Origin: Camelimonas lactis
GTDB lineage: Bacteria > Pseudomonadota > Alphaproteobacteria > Rhizobiales > Beijerinckiaceae
Assembly: GCF_004342915.1 (NCBI RefSeq)
Contig: NZ_SLWL01000022.1
Location: 1 to 34,936 of the forward strand
Length of the DNA: 34,936 nucleotides
Direction: 5' to 3'
In this document: positions 22,606 through 31,264 of the stretch, piece by piece
Layout: the number at the start of each line of letters is the position of its first letter
Position numbering within the stretch: the stretch's first letter is position 1
Notes under the pieces: generated by a model
The model's input: the letters and a program-made list of their open reading frames with translations, nothing else
Database searches by the model: none
What the model was told of the DNA's origin: nothing
Program-made: the position numbers and the translations under genes

Positions 22606-22630
22606 CGGCGGCGCAAGCCGCCGGTTTTTT
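22606..22630. terminator. Bidirectional intrinsic terminator
   Basis: CGGCGGC-GCAA-GCCGCCG (22606-22623) is followed on the plus strand by G and six T. On the minus strand it is followed by TTTCTTT. It would end the membrane-protein transcript on the minus strand and any transcript arriving on the plus strand. Confidence 0.75.
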
Positions 22631-22657
22631 CCATGGAAGCAGCAGGTCGCGCCCGCT

Positions 22658-23074
22658 TCAGCGCGAGAGGATCGCCGTACCGAGGGCGTTGAGATTGAGC
22701 AGCGCCGCAACGCCAATGAACAGGCCACCGGCTCCGCCGAGCAGGTTCAGCGCAACCGTGGAATCGATGAAGTTCTTCGTGACCCCGTGGACGAGCGCGT
22801 AGCCGGCGATGGTCGCAGGGATCGCGAAGACAGCAAGCGCGATCAGCCGCAAGGCCCGGTTCTTCGCAAAGCCCACAACGGCGATGACCAGCGCCACGGA
22901 AAGCAGCGCCGCGCCAATGGCAGCAAGCCCCGACATCAGGAAACCGGCCTCCATTCCATGAACATATTGGAAGGCGGAAAGCCCAACCATGAAGGGCAAG
23001 GCATAGATGGCGAAGTTATAGGCGATCACGCACATGGCGATCGTCAGGGAGATGGCGAGCAGGATCAGGGTCAT
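22658..23074 (-). CDS. Small integral membrane protein, 138 residues, unknown
   Basis: The protein is almost wholly hydrophobic, with about four membrane helices (roughly residues 2-24, 45-68, 73-96, 105-130) and short loops. The GGAGG site lies 5 nt before the ATG at 23074. No family is recognised. It is a single-gene unit between ssb and the DUF2493 gene. A surface-exclusion or envelope role would be a guess. Confidence 0.82.
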   Translation of the reverse strand: MTLILLAISLTIAMCVIAYNFAIYALPFMVGLSAFQYVHGMEAGFLMSGLAAIGAALLSVALVIAVVGFAKNRALRLIALAVFAIPATIAGYALVHGVTKNFIDSTVALNLLGGAGGLFIGVAALLNLNALGTAILSR

Positions 23075-23239
23075 GACAGCCTCCAGATGAACGGTTGAGG
23101 ATCACGTCAGGCTGCCAGGAGATACGCTCCGCCTGCGACTATGCCAGTTCACCGTTGCTGCAAGGATGCTCCATTTGAGCCAGATCAATGGGATTTCGTC
23201 AAGTATTGGCGGCTGAAACAGCCGCCGAGCGGCGGCGCT

Positions 23240-24178
23240 TTACGCGCCGCCGTCGAACCTCATGACGGGAATGCCGAGATTGCGGGCCTTGTCCTCGAGA
23301 TTGCCCTGGATGCCGCCACCGCCGAAGATGAGAACGCCGACCGGAATGACTTCGAGCATGGTATCGTTGCGCTTGAAGGGCGCCTGTTTCGACGAATACT
23401 TCTTGAAGTCCGGTTCGAAGGCGATCTGCGTCACCTTGCGGATGCCTGCCCAGTCGGAAGCGATCTTTTCGGCGCCTGTCTTGGCGCCGCCGTGGATGAG
23501 CACCATATCAGCATGCTTTGCATGGACCTGATCGAGCTTCGCCCAGATCAGGTGATGGTCGTTGAAGTTCGTGCCGCCGGAGACGGCAACCTTCGGTCCG
23601 GCGGGCAGCAGCACCTCTTTCTCCGCTTGGCGCTTCGCAGCAAGGAAGTCGCGGCTGTCGATCATCGCGGCGGTCAAGTTGCGGTGGCTGATTTTCGAGC
23701 CGGTGCGCGGCCGCCAAGCGCTGCCGGTGTGGTGCTCGAAGGCTTCTGTGGCGACTTCACGGAAGAGTTCCATGCTGTTGCGCCGCTCGATCATGGTCTG
23801 CCCCTCCGCCGTCAGGCGTTCGAGTTCGACCGACTTCACCTCGCTGCCATCCTGTTCTCTCTGAAGGCGGCGCTGTGCCTGCTCGTTGTCGTCAAGCTCG
23901 CGTTCGACCCGGCTGGCGGCGCGATGGAAGAGATTGACGGTTCCCCAGAGCAGCTCTTCGAGATCGGGTTCGAGGCGAGTGTCGCCGAGTGTGGCGATGA
24001 GGGCGTCGAAGATGTCTGCGACCGCGGCGGCGACGGTATTGCCCTCCGGCAGCGGTCGAGGATCGGGTTCGTCCTGAAACGGACGCCAGCCGTAGAGCTG
24101 GAGTTCCGTGAGGACATGATCGGTGGGAGATGAGGCGTGGACCGGCTCGAAACCTGCATCATCGTCTTCGTTCGTCAT
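23240..24178 (-). CDS. DUF2493 (SLOG-like) domain protein
   Basis: A 312-residue protein. The N-terminal 160 residues are helical and charged. From about residue 185 the DUF2493 domain follows, with a Rossmann-like start KVAVSGGTNFND and the block VLIHGGAKTGAEKIASDWA. DUF2493 belongs to the SLOG/DprA-like nucleotide-binding superfamily. Its role on mobile elements is not established. The start at 24178 (MTNEDDD) has an AGGA site. The 12 upstream in-frame residues are not needed. Confidence 0.88.
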   Translation of the reverse strand: MTNEDDDAGFEPVHASSPTDHVLTELQLYGWRPFQDEPDPRPLPEGNTVAAAVADIFDALIATLGDTRLEPDLEELLWGTVNLFHRAASRVERELDDNEQAQRRLQREQDGSEVKSVELERLTAEGQTMIERRNSMELFREVATEAFEHHTGSAWRPRTGSKISHRNLTAAMIDSRDFLAAKRQAEKEVLLPAGPKVAVSGGTNFNDHHLIWAKLDQVHAKHADMVLIHGGAKTGAEKIASDWAGIRKVTQIAFEPDFKKYSSKQAPFKRNDTMLEVIPVGVLIFGGGGIQGNLEDKARNLGIPVMRFDGGA

Positions 24179-24506
24179 CGGGAGCGTCCTTTGTCTGGAG
24201 ACCGCGCCCATCGCGGCCTTCGCAGGCGTCGAAGCTCACGGGCAGGACGGACTGGCAGCCCTCGCACTCCCGCGAGGGCCTTGATGGCCGGGTTCCGGCT
24301 ATTTTGTTTCGCGCTGCAAAGGCGGCATCGCCGCCGGCGGAAAATAGCCGGGACACGGCCATTGCCTGGCCGGCCAGCTTGTGAGCCGATCGTCCTCTCA
24401 GAAGGCCGTGGGCGCCGCTCTCTCCGACACGAGAAGGATGCTTCCGATGATGAATGGAGGCGGCAGGTGGAGATGCCCTTCCGCACCTCATCCCCCGCCG
24501 ATGTCC
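24179..24506. other. Intergenic stretch with long inverted repeat
   Basis: CCGGCTATTTT (24295-24305) and AAAATAGCCGG (24341-24351) are perfect 11-bp arms around a second GC hairpin (GGCGGC-atc-GCCGCC, 24321-24335). It lies 155 nt after the Toprim gene stop. It may be a transcript end or a mobile intergenic hairpin. No gene is supported in these 328 bp. Confidence 0.5.
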
Positions 24507-25544
24507 TCATCCCTCCATGAATCGGCTAACGTCTTCGGGATGAAGCTGGTCCTTCAGAGCCGCCCGAAGGGCGTCGACGCCGCGCCAGCGCAGATCGTCG
24601 TTGAAGTCCTCGCCGACCGGCGACACCGGGATCGCCTGGATGCCGACGCTCGCTGCTCTGTCGATCAGGCTGTCTCTCGCGCTATCGCCTGCCGGATCGC
24701 GATCTCTGAGGACATAGAGCCTGCGCAGTGTCGCCGGGAACAGGATGGCAGCGAGATGTGCCGCCGAAAGCGCCGCCAGCATCGGCATGTGGGGCAAGAC
24801 CTGACGGGGCGACAGCACGGTTTCGATGCCCTCGCCGGCCGCGAGCACCTCACCGGCAACGCCGAAGCGGACGCCGTGCCCGAGAAGGTCACCCATCGCC
24901 CGCCTCGGTGTCTCGACAGGCGCCTTGCCCGAACCGTCCGGGGAAAGCCAGGTGCGGTGAGCGCCGGTCTGCTTGCCGTCGAGATCGGTCACGGACGCGG
25001 CAATCGCCGGCCAGATCTCCGTGGGCGAATGCTCATCGGGCCTGTAATAGCACCGCGGATGGTAGCGCAGCGCGGAGCCACCGACGAGCGACGTGATCGC
25101 CCTGCTTCTGAGGTAGATTTCCGCAAGGGTGCCGCCGATCGGCTGCGACATGGCGAAGAGCCGCCGGGACGCTTCAGGCGAACCGATGACAATGTTTGAA
25201 GTCATTCCGGTCGGCGTTCTCGGCCTCGAAGGTTCGGGATGGGGCAGCGAGAGGAACCGGCGCGCTTCCTCGGCTACGTCCTTGAAGTCGATGAGGCCGA
25301 GCGCCTCGCGGATGACGTCGAGGAGATCGCCATGCTCGCCCGTCGCGCCGTCGGTCCATTTGCCGGCCGGGCCTTTGGCTGTGTCCTTCAGACGGACATA
25401 GAGGGAGCGGCCGGGGCTGTTCTGGACGTCCCCGACCAGCCAGTAATTGCCGGAGCGACGGCCGGAGGACAGATATTCGCGGCAGACCGCCTCGGCCTGC
25501 CTGCCGAGACGGATTGCCAGATCGGAAGCACCGTGACGGGCCAT
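24507..25544 (-). CDS. Toprim-domain protein (primase-like)
   Basis: A 345-residue protein with a C-terminal Toprim domain: the conserved Glu in GEGIETVLS (about residue 239) and the D-x-D motif in VLRDRDPAGDSA (about 280). The N-terminal region resembles plasmid primase-like proteins (GKWTDGATGEHGDLLDVIREALG, SPTEIWPAIAASVTDLDG) but shows no zinc finger. It may act in priming or other strand processing. The ATG shares its A with the stop of the large helicase gene (TGATG), so the two are translationally coupled. Confidence 0.9.
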   Translation of the reverse strand: MARHGASDLAIRLGRQAEAVCREYLSSGRRSGNYWLVGDVQNSPGRSLYVRLKDTAKGPAGKWTDGATGEHGDLLDVIREALGLIDFKDVAEEARRFLSLPHPEPSRPRTPTGMTSNIVIGSPEASRRLFAMSQPIGGTLAEIYLRSRAITSLVGGSALRYHPRCYYRPDEHSPTEIWPAIAASVTDLDGKQTGAHRTWLSPDGSGKAPVETPRRAMGDLLGHGVRFGVAGEVLAAGEGIETVLSPRQVLPHMPMLAALSAAHLAAILFPATLRRLYVLRDRDPAGDSARDSLIDRAASVGIQAIPVSPVGEDFNDDLRWRGVDALRAALKDQLHPEDVSRFMEG

Positions 25545-28500
25545 CACGCAGCCTCCCGCTCGCCGATGCGCTCGACCGGCCAGCGGTCGAGGAGCTTGGC
25601 GAGAACGACCGGCCCGTTGGCATCGACAGGCACGAACATCCTGAGCTTCCACGAGATAATCTCGTGGAACAAGCCGTAGGCCGTCAGGCGCTCGCGCATG
25701 GTGTCGTCGAAGCCGGAAAGCTCGATGCGGTTGGCGCCCATGACACGGACACGGCGAAGCTGGAGACCCTCGGCGAGATCGAGGATGGTGCGTCCGTCCA
25801 TCAGCGCCGTGAAGGCTTCGTCGGGCGTTAGCGACGTCGTGCCGGTCGTGGTCGCTGTTGCGGCCCAGGCCGGCGAGACACGGCGACCGATGATGCGCTC
25901 ACCTTCGTCGGTCTGAAGACGATAGACGCGGGTGGATTCCTGTGGCAGCCGCTTCCAGATCGGTAGCAACAGGCCGGCGACGACATGGATGGTGCCGTCG
26001 GTGAACTCCGGCACCTCGGCCAGCTCGGCGTTCCAGGCCGCGGCAAAGGCATCATGGTCGGCTTCGAGCCAATAGGTCTCGGCCATCAGCTTCACCGGGA
26101 TGTTATGCCCTTCCATCGGCCGGATCAGGCGGACACGCCGTTCGATCTCGCCATCGTCGAGCATGACGCTCGTGGTTGGGATCTGCATCGCGGCGCGGCC
26201 CGACCGCTCGTTGATCAGCAGCATGGCGCGCGGATCGTCCAGATGGCCAAGGGCTTCGGTCAGCGTGACCGGCCGGTTGCGCTTGCGCTCGGTGATGGTC
26301 AGAAGGCGGGTTTCGGCACCGGTGCCCGGATGGACATAGATGGTCTTCCGGTCGGTGACGACGAAGCTCTCGGCCGTCAGCGTTTCCAGCCCGACATCAT
26401 AGGTGCCGCTGGCGACCGCCCCTTCGATCTTGGCCGCGAGAAGCTGCTCGAACGCGGTGAAGAGGATGCCCTGAAGCTCGATCGTCAGCGCCAGCAGGCG
26501 ATTGAGAAAGGTCGTGATCGGCGGCAGATCGTCCTTGATGCCTGTCGAATCCATCAGCTTCAGGCCGGTGGCGCTTTCGAAACGATCGAGGCTGCATCCC
26601 TCGACCTTGCCGCGGACCAGCAGGAGATAGAGCTGGCGCAGCGCGTCGCGAGCATAAACGCTCTCCAGATTGTCCTCGGGGCGGAACAGGCCCTGGCCGC
26701 CGGTCTGGCGCTGGCCGCGAGTGATCGCGCCCAGCGTGTCGAGACGGCGAGCAATGGTCGAGAGGAACCGCTTCTCGGCTTTGACGTTGGTCGCGATCGG
26801 CCGGAAGAGCGGCGGCTGTGCCTGGTTGGTGCGATGGGTGCGGCCAAGGCCCTGGATCGCCTTGTCTGCCTTCCAGCCGGGTTCGAGCAGGTAGTGGACG
26901 CGCAGCCGCGTGTTCTTCGCCGAAAGCTCGGCGTGATAGGACCTGCCCGTGCCGCCGGCGTCGGAGAAGACGAGCGCACGCTTGTCATCGTCCATGAAGG
27001 CTTGCGTCTCGGACAGATTGGCGGAAGCCGCTCGGCTTTCGACCACGAGACGATCGATACCACCGGAACTGCGTTTCCTGACGATGCGGCGGGAGCGGCC
27101 CGTCACCTCGGCCACCATGTCGGTCCCGAAATGCTGGACAAGCTGGTCGAGGGCGCCGGGAACCGGCGGCAGGCTGGCGAGCTTCTCGATCAGGGCATCG
27201 CGGCGGGCGACCGCCTCGCGGCTCTCGACCGGCTGGCCGTCCCGATAGACCGGCCGTGACGACAGGTTGCCTTCCGAGTCGGTGAACGGCTCATAGAGCT
27301 GCACCGGGAAGGAATGTGAAAGGTAATCAAGGACATACTCGCGCGGTGTAATGTCCACGCGGACGTCGTTCCATTCTTCGGTCGGCAGGTCTGCCAGCCT
27401 GCGCTCCATGAGCGCCTCACCGGTCGAGACGATCTGGACAACGGCCGAATGGCCCTGCTCCAGATCGCTGGTGATCGAACGGATCAGCGTCGGCGATTTC
27501 ATCGACGTCAGCAAATGCCCGAAAAACCTCTGCTTGGCCGACTCGAAAGCGCTGCGGGCGGCGGATTTCGCCTGCTTGTTCAACGTGCCCGTGTCGCCGG
27601 TGATATTGGCGACCTGCATCGCGGCGTCCAGATTATTGTGAATGATTTGGAACGCGCCGGCATAGGCGTCGTAGATGCGCCGCTGCTCCTGCGTCAGTTC
27701 ATGCTCGACCAGTTCGTATTCCACACCGTCGAAGGAGAGCGAGCGGGCGGTGTAGAGGCCGAGCGCACGAAGGTCGCGGGCGAGAACCTCCATCGCCGCA
27801 ACACCGCCGTCTTCGATCGCGGTGACGAATTCGGCACGGTTGGCGAAGGGAAAATCCTCGCCGCCCCAGAGGCCGAGCCGCTGGGCGTAGGCGAGATTGT
27901 GGACCGTGGTGGCGCCGGTCGCGGAAACGTAGGTGACGCGGGCGTTCGGAAGCGCATGCTGGAGACGCAGGCCGGCGCGGCCCTGCTGCGATGCGGCAAC
28001 GTCGCCGCGCTCTCCTTTGCCGCCACCGGCGTTTTGCATCTCGTGCGCCTCGTCGAAAATAATGGCTCCGTCAAAGTCCTTTCCCAACCATTCGACGATC
28101 TGTTTGACGCGCGAAACCCTTGTCCCACGGTCGTCGGAGCGTAGCGTGGCATAGGTCGTAAATAGGACGCCTTCCGGCAGCGTGATCGGCTTGCCCTGCG
28201 GGAAGCGCGACAGCGGCGTCACCAGCAGGCGCTCCATGCCGAGCGCGCTCCAGTCCCTTTGCGCGTCCTCGATCAACTTGTCGGATTTCGAGATCCATAC
28301 CGCCTTGCGGCGGCCCTGCATCCAGTTGTCGAGGATGATGCTCGCGGATTCACGGCCCTTGCCGACGCCAGTGCCATCACCGATCATGAAGCCACGCCGG
28401 AAACGCACGGCATTCTTCGCGTCTTCGGGTGCCGCGCTGACGAGATCGAAGGTCTCGTCCACCGTCCACGAACCGGCGAGATAGTCGGAATGGGCCTCGC

Positions 28501-29893
28501 CGGCATAGATCAGGGTTTCGAGTTGTGCGTCGGAGAGCAGGCCGTGAATGTTGGTCGGTAAGTGTGGCCGGTAGCTTGGCTTCGGCGGCGCAACACTCGC
28601 CATCGCCACCGATTGCACGAGCTTGGTCGGATGCGCCGTAGAGCCGGGAATACGGATAACCTGAAGTCCGTATTCCTCGTAGATGGCGTCGGAGATACGG
28701 CCATCCTCGGCCGCCTGCCAGTCGACGGTCTCGTATTCGAGCGCCACGGCTTCGGGCTCGGCCAGCGGCGCGGAAGGAGCCGGCCTTGCGGCAGCGGCAC
28801 GGTTCAGATAGCCGCGCACGGTGCGGGGCGCGGGCGCGGTGACCACAGGGACCGCGACGGACGGATCGACAGGCAGGCGCACAGGCAGATGCGTGTCGAG
28901 CCAGCCCATCAGCGTAGCAACATCCGGCGCGACACCGGGAGCGGCCGGAAAGAGAGCCGGATCATCGGCGGGCAGCTTGTCGATGACGGTGATCCGTGTC
29001 GGGATCGTCGTGCCGTGCTTGGCATAGACCGAGCCGTCGATCGCGGCGGAGAAGACGACGCGACCCCGCTCCTGCAGCCGGGTAAAGGCAGGAGTCCAGG
29101 CAACATTGTCAGGCGCGAAGTTCGCGCCGGTGATCGTCACCAGTCGTCCGCCGGGTGCAAGACGCGCCAGCGCCGAGGCGACGTGGCGATAGGCGGCGTC
29201 GGCCATGCGACCCTCAACATTGGCCATGGCAGAAAATGGTGGGTTCATCAGCACGATGGAAGGAACCAGACCGGGATCGAGATGATCGTCGATCTGGGCA
29301 GCATCGAAGCGGGTGACGGAAACGGCCGGAAACAGGGAAGAAAGCAGGCCGGCGCGCAGCTCGGCCAGCTCGTTGAGCACAAGCGCGCCTCCGGCGATCT
29401 CGGCGAGAATGGCGAGCAGCCCGGTGCCGGCCGAAGGTTCCAGCACACGATCGGCGGGCGTGATCGCCGCTGCCGTCGCGGCCACCAGGCCGAGCGGAAC
29501 CGGCGTCGAGAATTGCTGGAAGGTCTGTGCCTCTTCGGATCGCCGTGTGTGGGTCGGCAGGAGGCTGGCGATTTTCGACAGGGCGGAAAGTCGTGCAGCC
29601 GGAGAACCGGCTTTACGGAAAAGCGCCTTTCCGTATTTGCGCAGGAAGAGGACGGTTGCGGCCTCGCAGGCGTCATAGCCGGTTTTCCAGTCCCAGGCGC
29701 CGGCCGCATCGGAAGCTCCGAAAGCGGTTTCCATTGCGGCGCGCAGCGTAGCGGCATCGACACGCTGGCCGCGCTCGAGATGGGGAAGAAGAAGATCGGC
29801 GGCCGCGAAGACGGAAGCGGCCGTGTCGGTGTCGGAAGCAAGCGGGAGTGACGCGGAAGCAGGAGCCGCCGCAGATGCGGAAATCATGTTCAT
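25544..29893 (-). CDS. Strawberry-notch-type helicase with N-terminal methylase domain
   Basis: A 1449-residue protein. Residues about 120-300 form a SAM methyltransferase-like domain with VLEPSAGTGLLA (near 153) and NPPF (near 215). A superfamily 2 helicase part follows with Walker A GDGTGVGKG (near 508) and DEAH in IIFDEAHEMQN (near 614). Later comes the SNO C-terminal region with VFSDAGGTGRSYH and GLGRTHRTNQAQPPLF. Such proteins are frequent on alphaproteobacterial plasmids and ICEs and have been suggested to act in DNA processing or defence evasion. The ATG at 29893 has a GAGG site at 8 nt. The frame open to 30217 runs through leader DNA and part of the neighbour. Confidence 0.92.
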   Translation of the reverse strand: MNMISASAAAPASASLPLASDTDTAASVFAAADLLLPHLERGQRVDAATLRAAMETAFGASDAAGAWDWKTGYDACEAATVLFLRKYGKALFRKAGSPAARLSALSKIASLLPTHTRRSEEAQTFQQFSTPVPLGLVAATAAAITPADRVLEPSAGTGLLAILAEIAGGALVLNELAELRAGLLSSLFPAVSVTRFDAAQIDDHLDPGLVPSIVLMNPPFSAMANVEGRMADAAYRHVASALARLAPGGRLVTITGANFAPDNVAWTPAFTRLQERGRVVFSAAIDGSVYAKHGTTIPTRITVIDKLPADDPALFPAAPGVAPDVATLMGWLDTHLPVRLPVDPSVAVPVVTAPAPRTVRGYLNRAAAARPAPSAPLAEPEAVALEYETVDWQAAEDGRISDAIYEEYGLQVIRIPGSTAHPTKLVQSVAMASVAPPKPSYRPHLPTNIHGLLSDAQLETLIYAGEAHSDYLAGSWTVDETFDLVSAAPEDAKNAVRFRRGFMIGDGTGVGKGRESASIILDNWMQGRRKAVWISKSDKLIEDAQRDWSALGMERLLVTPLSRFPQGKPITLPEGVLFTTYATLRSDDRGTRVSRVKQIVEWLGKDFDGAIIFDEAHEMQNAGGGKGERGDVAASQQGRAGLRLQHALPNARVTYVSATGATTVHNLAYAQRLGLWGGEDFPFANRAEFVTAIEDGGVAAMEVLARDLRALGLYTARSLSFDGVEYELVEHELTQEQRRIYDAYAGAFQIIHNNLDAAMQVANITGDTGTLNKQAKSAARSAFESAKQRFFGHLLTSMKSPTLIRSITSDLEQGHSAVVQIVSTGEALMERRLADLPTEEWNDVRVDITPREYVLDYLSHSFPVQLYEPFTDSEGNLSSRPVYRDGQPVESREAVARRDALIEKLASLPPVPGALDQLVQHFGTDMVAEVTGRSRRIVRKRSSGGIDRLVVESRAASANLSETQAFMDDDKRALVFSDAGGTGRSYHAELSAKNTRLRVHYLLEPGWKADKAIQGLGRTHRTNQAQPPLFRPIATNVKAEKRFLSTIARRLDTLGAITRGQRQTGGQGLFRPEDNLESVYARDALRQLYLLLVRGKVEGCSLDRFESATGLKLMDSTGIKDDLPPITTFLNRLLALTIELQGILFTAFEQLLAAKIEGAVASGTYDVGLETLTAESFVVTDRKTIYVHPGTGAETRLLTITERKRNRPVTLTEALGHLDDPRAMLLINERSGRAAMQIPTTSVMLDDGEIERRVRLIRPMEGHNIPVKLMAETYWLEADHDAFAAAWNAELAEVPEFTDGTIHVVAGLLLPIWKRLPQESTRVYRLQTDEGERIIGRRVSPAWAATATTTGTTSLTPDEAFTALMDGRTILDLAEGLQLRRVRVMGANRIELSGFDDTMRERLTAYGLFHEIISWKLRMFVPVDANGPVVLAKLLDRWPVERIGEREAA

Positions 29894-29995
29894 GGGAACG
29901 ACCTCGGGAGAGCAGAACAGGATTGAGCCGCGCAGCGCTCTCTCTCGACCGCACAGGCTCAAACCCGTCCCGGCAACCCTCTCCCTCTCCGTCCC
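29894..29995 (-). promoter_or_regulatory. Conserved leader block before the helicase gene (copy A)
   Basis: The roughly 103 bp before the helicase ATG match, in order and spacing, the 104 bp before ardB (32392-32494). Shared pieces on the minus strand are GGGAC at the far end, GAGAG..GAG, a GGGTTyGA core, AGAGAGAGCGC, then a complementary GCTCTC near the SD. AGAGCGC and GCTCTC can pair to form a long hairpin. Confidence 0.55.
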
Positions 29996-30101
29996 GAGGA
30001 AAGACGCCCGACTACGAGGTGGAAATAGCCGTGGCTGCCATGACAAGAGCACCCGACCGTTGGGTGGGACGCTCAGCCGATAGACGTGGGTTTCGATGAT
30101 C

Positions 30102-30518
30102 TCAGGCATCAGGATCACCTTCATCGAGAACCTGGGCGAGCCAACCATCGGTATAGGTCCATGCGACGGTCTCGCCGGTGGCGAGATCAAGGACGTGCGC
30201 CCCGCCGCCGAAACCATCGATCCGCGGGCGTGAGCAGGTGTTGGCGTACTGGAAACCCCAACGACCTGTCAGGCCGAACTCGGCCGCGCAGATCTTCACG
30301 AACTGGATCAGACGCTCGGGATCGCCGGTGACGTCATCGTGCATCCAGAGCTGAGTGCCACCATGTTCGGGCTGGATCGAGAGAAGGAAGCCCTCGGAAG
30401 GCGGTTCCTCCGAGGCGCCTTCCTCGGAGAGCTTGTTGTAAAGGTCGAGCGCGCGGGCGGCATTGTCGGGCGTGCCGACGTCGAGCAGGCAGGAGAAATG
30501 AGTGAAGTAGTTGGCCAT
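30102..30518 (-). CDS. Hypothetical protein, 138 residues
   Basis: The start at 30518 has an AGGAG site 6 nt upstream. The acidic product begins MANYFTHFSCLLDVGTPDNA and contains SIQPEHGGTQLWMHDDVTGDPE and GRWGFQYANTCSRPR. It has the look of a soluble globular protein conserved on such elements, but I do not recognise a named family. It is preceded by a GCCCGGC-type leader hairpin. An ATG at 30109 overlapping its end opens a short frame (MPEIIETHVYRL...) that runs in phase into the helicase. That frame is not called as a gene. Confidence 0.82.
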   Translation of the reverse strand: MANYFTHFSCLLDVGTPDNAARALDLYNKLSEEGASEEPPSEGFLLSIQPEHGGTQLWMHDDVTGDPERLIQFVKICAAEFGLTGRWGFQYANTCSRPRIDGFGGGAHVLDLATGETVAWTYTDGWLAQVLDEGDPDA

Positions 30519-30540
30519 GTCAGGCTCCTGAAACGCAAAT

Positions 30541-30560
30541 GCCCGGCGCGATGGCCGGGC
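30541..30560 (-). promoter_or_regulatory. GCCCGGC leader hairpin 1, also terminator of the preceding unit
   Basis: GCCCGGC-N6-GCCGGGC on the minus strand, then ATTTGCGTTT, then AGGAG. The hairpin ends 22 nt before the ATG at 30518 and begins 28 nt after the stop of the 64-residue gene. The T run is weak, so it may terminate poorly. Confidence 0.65.
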
Positions 30561-30587
30561 GAGGTTGAGGGGATGCTTGCGGCTATG

Positions 30588-30782
30588 TCAGAGGCGGAAG
30601 TGGGCCACGAGCCGCTGCGCGTCGGCGTGATGCCGGAGCATTTCGCGATAGAAGCGCTTGCGGGCTTCCCGCTTCGCCGGATCGCGGCGGGCGCTGCGCG
30701 CGAGCCTGCGGCGCGCGGCGCGGATGACGGCCCGGTTGCTGTCCCAGACCATGATGTCGAGCCTCAGATAGGTGGCGTACAT
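30588..30782 (-). CDS. Small basic hypothetical protein, 64 residues
   Basis: A very Arg-rich helical protein (VIRAARRRLARSARRDPAKREARKRFYREML) that could bind nucleic acid. The start at 30782 has a GGGGG stretch 6 nt upstream and overlaps the end of the previous gene by 19 nt. An internal ATG at 30752 is an alternative. No family is recognised. Confidence 0.65.
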   Translation of the reverse strand: MYATYLRLDIMVWDSNRAVIRAARRRLARSARRDPAKREARKRFYREMLRHHADAQRLVAHFRL

Positions 30783-31192
30783 TTGAGCCCCCTACAGTTG
30801 ATGCGTTCGCACAGGGCGTCGATCCGGGTCAGATCAAGGCCGGCGTGAGCGCCGTCATTGGTGAGGATGCTCCCGAGCGGCGGATCGATGTCGCCCCGCG
30901 CAAGGGCGATCTGAAGAAGCCGGAGACCAGCCAGTACGGCATCGCGCTCCTGGGCCGTGACCGCGACGGTCAGGAACGCTTCGATGGTCTCGTCATCTTC
31001 GAGCAGGCGAACGCCGTCGTCCGCGTCGATTTCGAAGTCGTCATATTCCGACACAGAGCCGGTAGCGAACCATTCGCCTTCATACATGAAGCTGTTGGCG
31101 AGGCTTCGCGCCTGCTCCGGCGTCGCAGCCTCGACGACGGTTTCGTAATAGACCAGGGCATCATGGCGTGCGGTGACAACAAATTTCGGCAT
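30764..31192 (-). CDS. Hypothetical protein, 142 residues
   Basis: The start at 31192 has a GGAG site 6 nt upstream. The product opens MPKFVVTARHDALVYYETVVEAATPEQARSLA, a beta-strand-helix pattern seen in small alpha/beta proteins of plasmids, and is acidic in the middle. The last 20 residues are cysteine-containing and overlap the next gene. Function unknown. A GCCCGGC leader hairpin ends 22 nt before the ATG. Confidence 0.8.
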   Translation of the reverse strand: MPKFVVTARHDALVYYETVVEAATPEQARSLANSFMYEGEWFATGSVSEYDDFEIDADDGVRLLEDDETIEAFLTVAVTAQERDAVLAGLRLLQIALARGDIDPPLGSILTNDGAHAGLDLTRIDALCERINCRGLKCTPPI

Positions 31193-31214
31193 GGGGGACT
31201 CCTCAAATGAAAGC

Positions 31215-31234
31215 GCCCGGCGCGGGGGCCGGGC
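31215..31234 (-). promoter_or_regulatory. GCCCGGC leader hairpin 2, also terminator of the preceding unit
   Basis: GCCCGGC-N6-GCCGGGC on the minus strand, then GCTTTCATTT and GAGGAG. It ends 22 nt before the ATG at 31192 and begins 30 nt after the stop at 31265. Confidence 0.65.
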
Positions 31235-31264
31235 TGGATCGGGGAATGTGGTGGGGCATCGGGG

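Noticed and set aside
30107-30109. Start of a separate small gene (MPEIIETHVYRL...) before the helicase
   Set aside because: The first part looks coding, but the frame has no own stop before the helicase start and crosses a conserved leader block. Evidence is insufficient.
25544-30217. Longer start for the helicase gene
   Set aside because: The extra 108 codons pass through the leader block and part of the neighbouring gene. The ATG at 29893 has the ribosome site.
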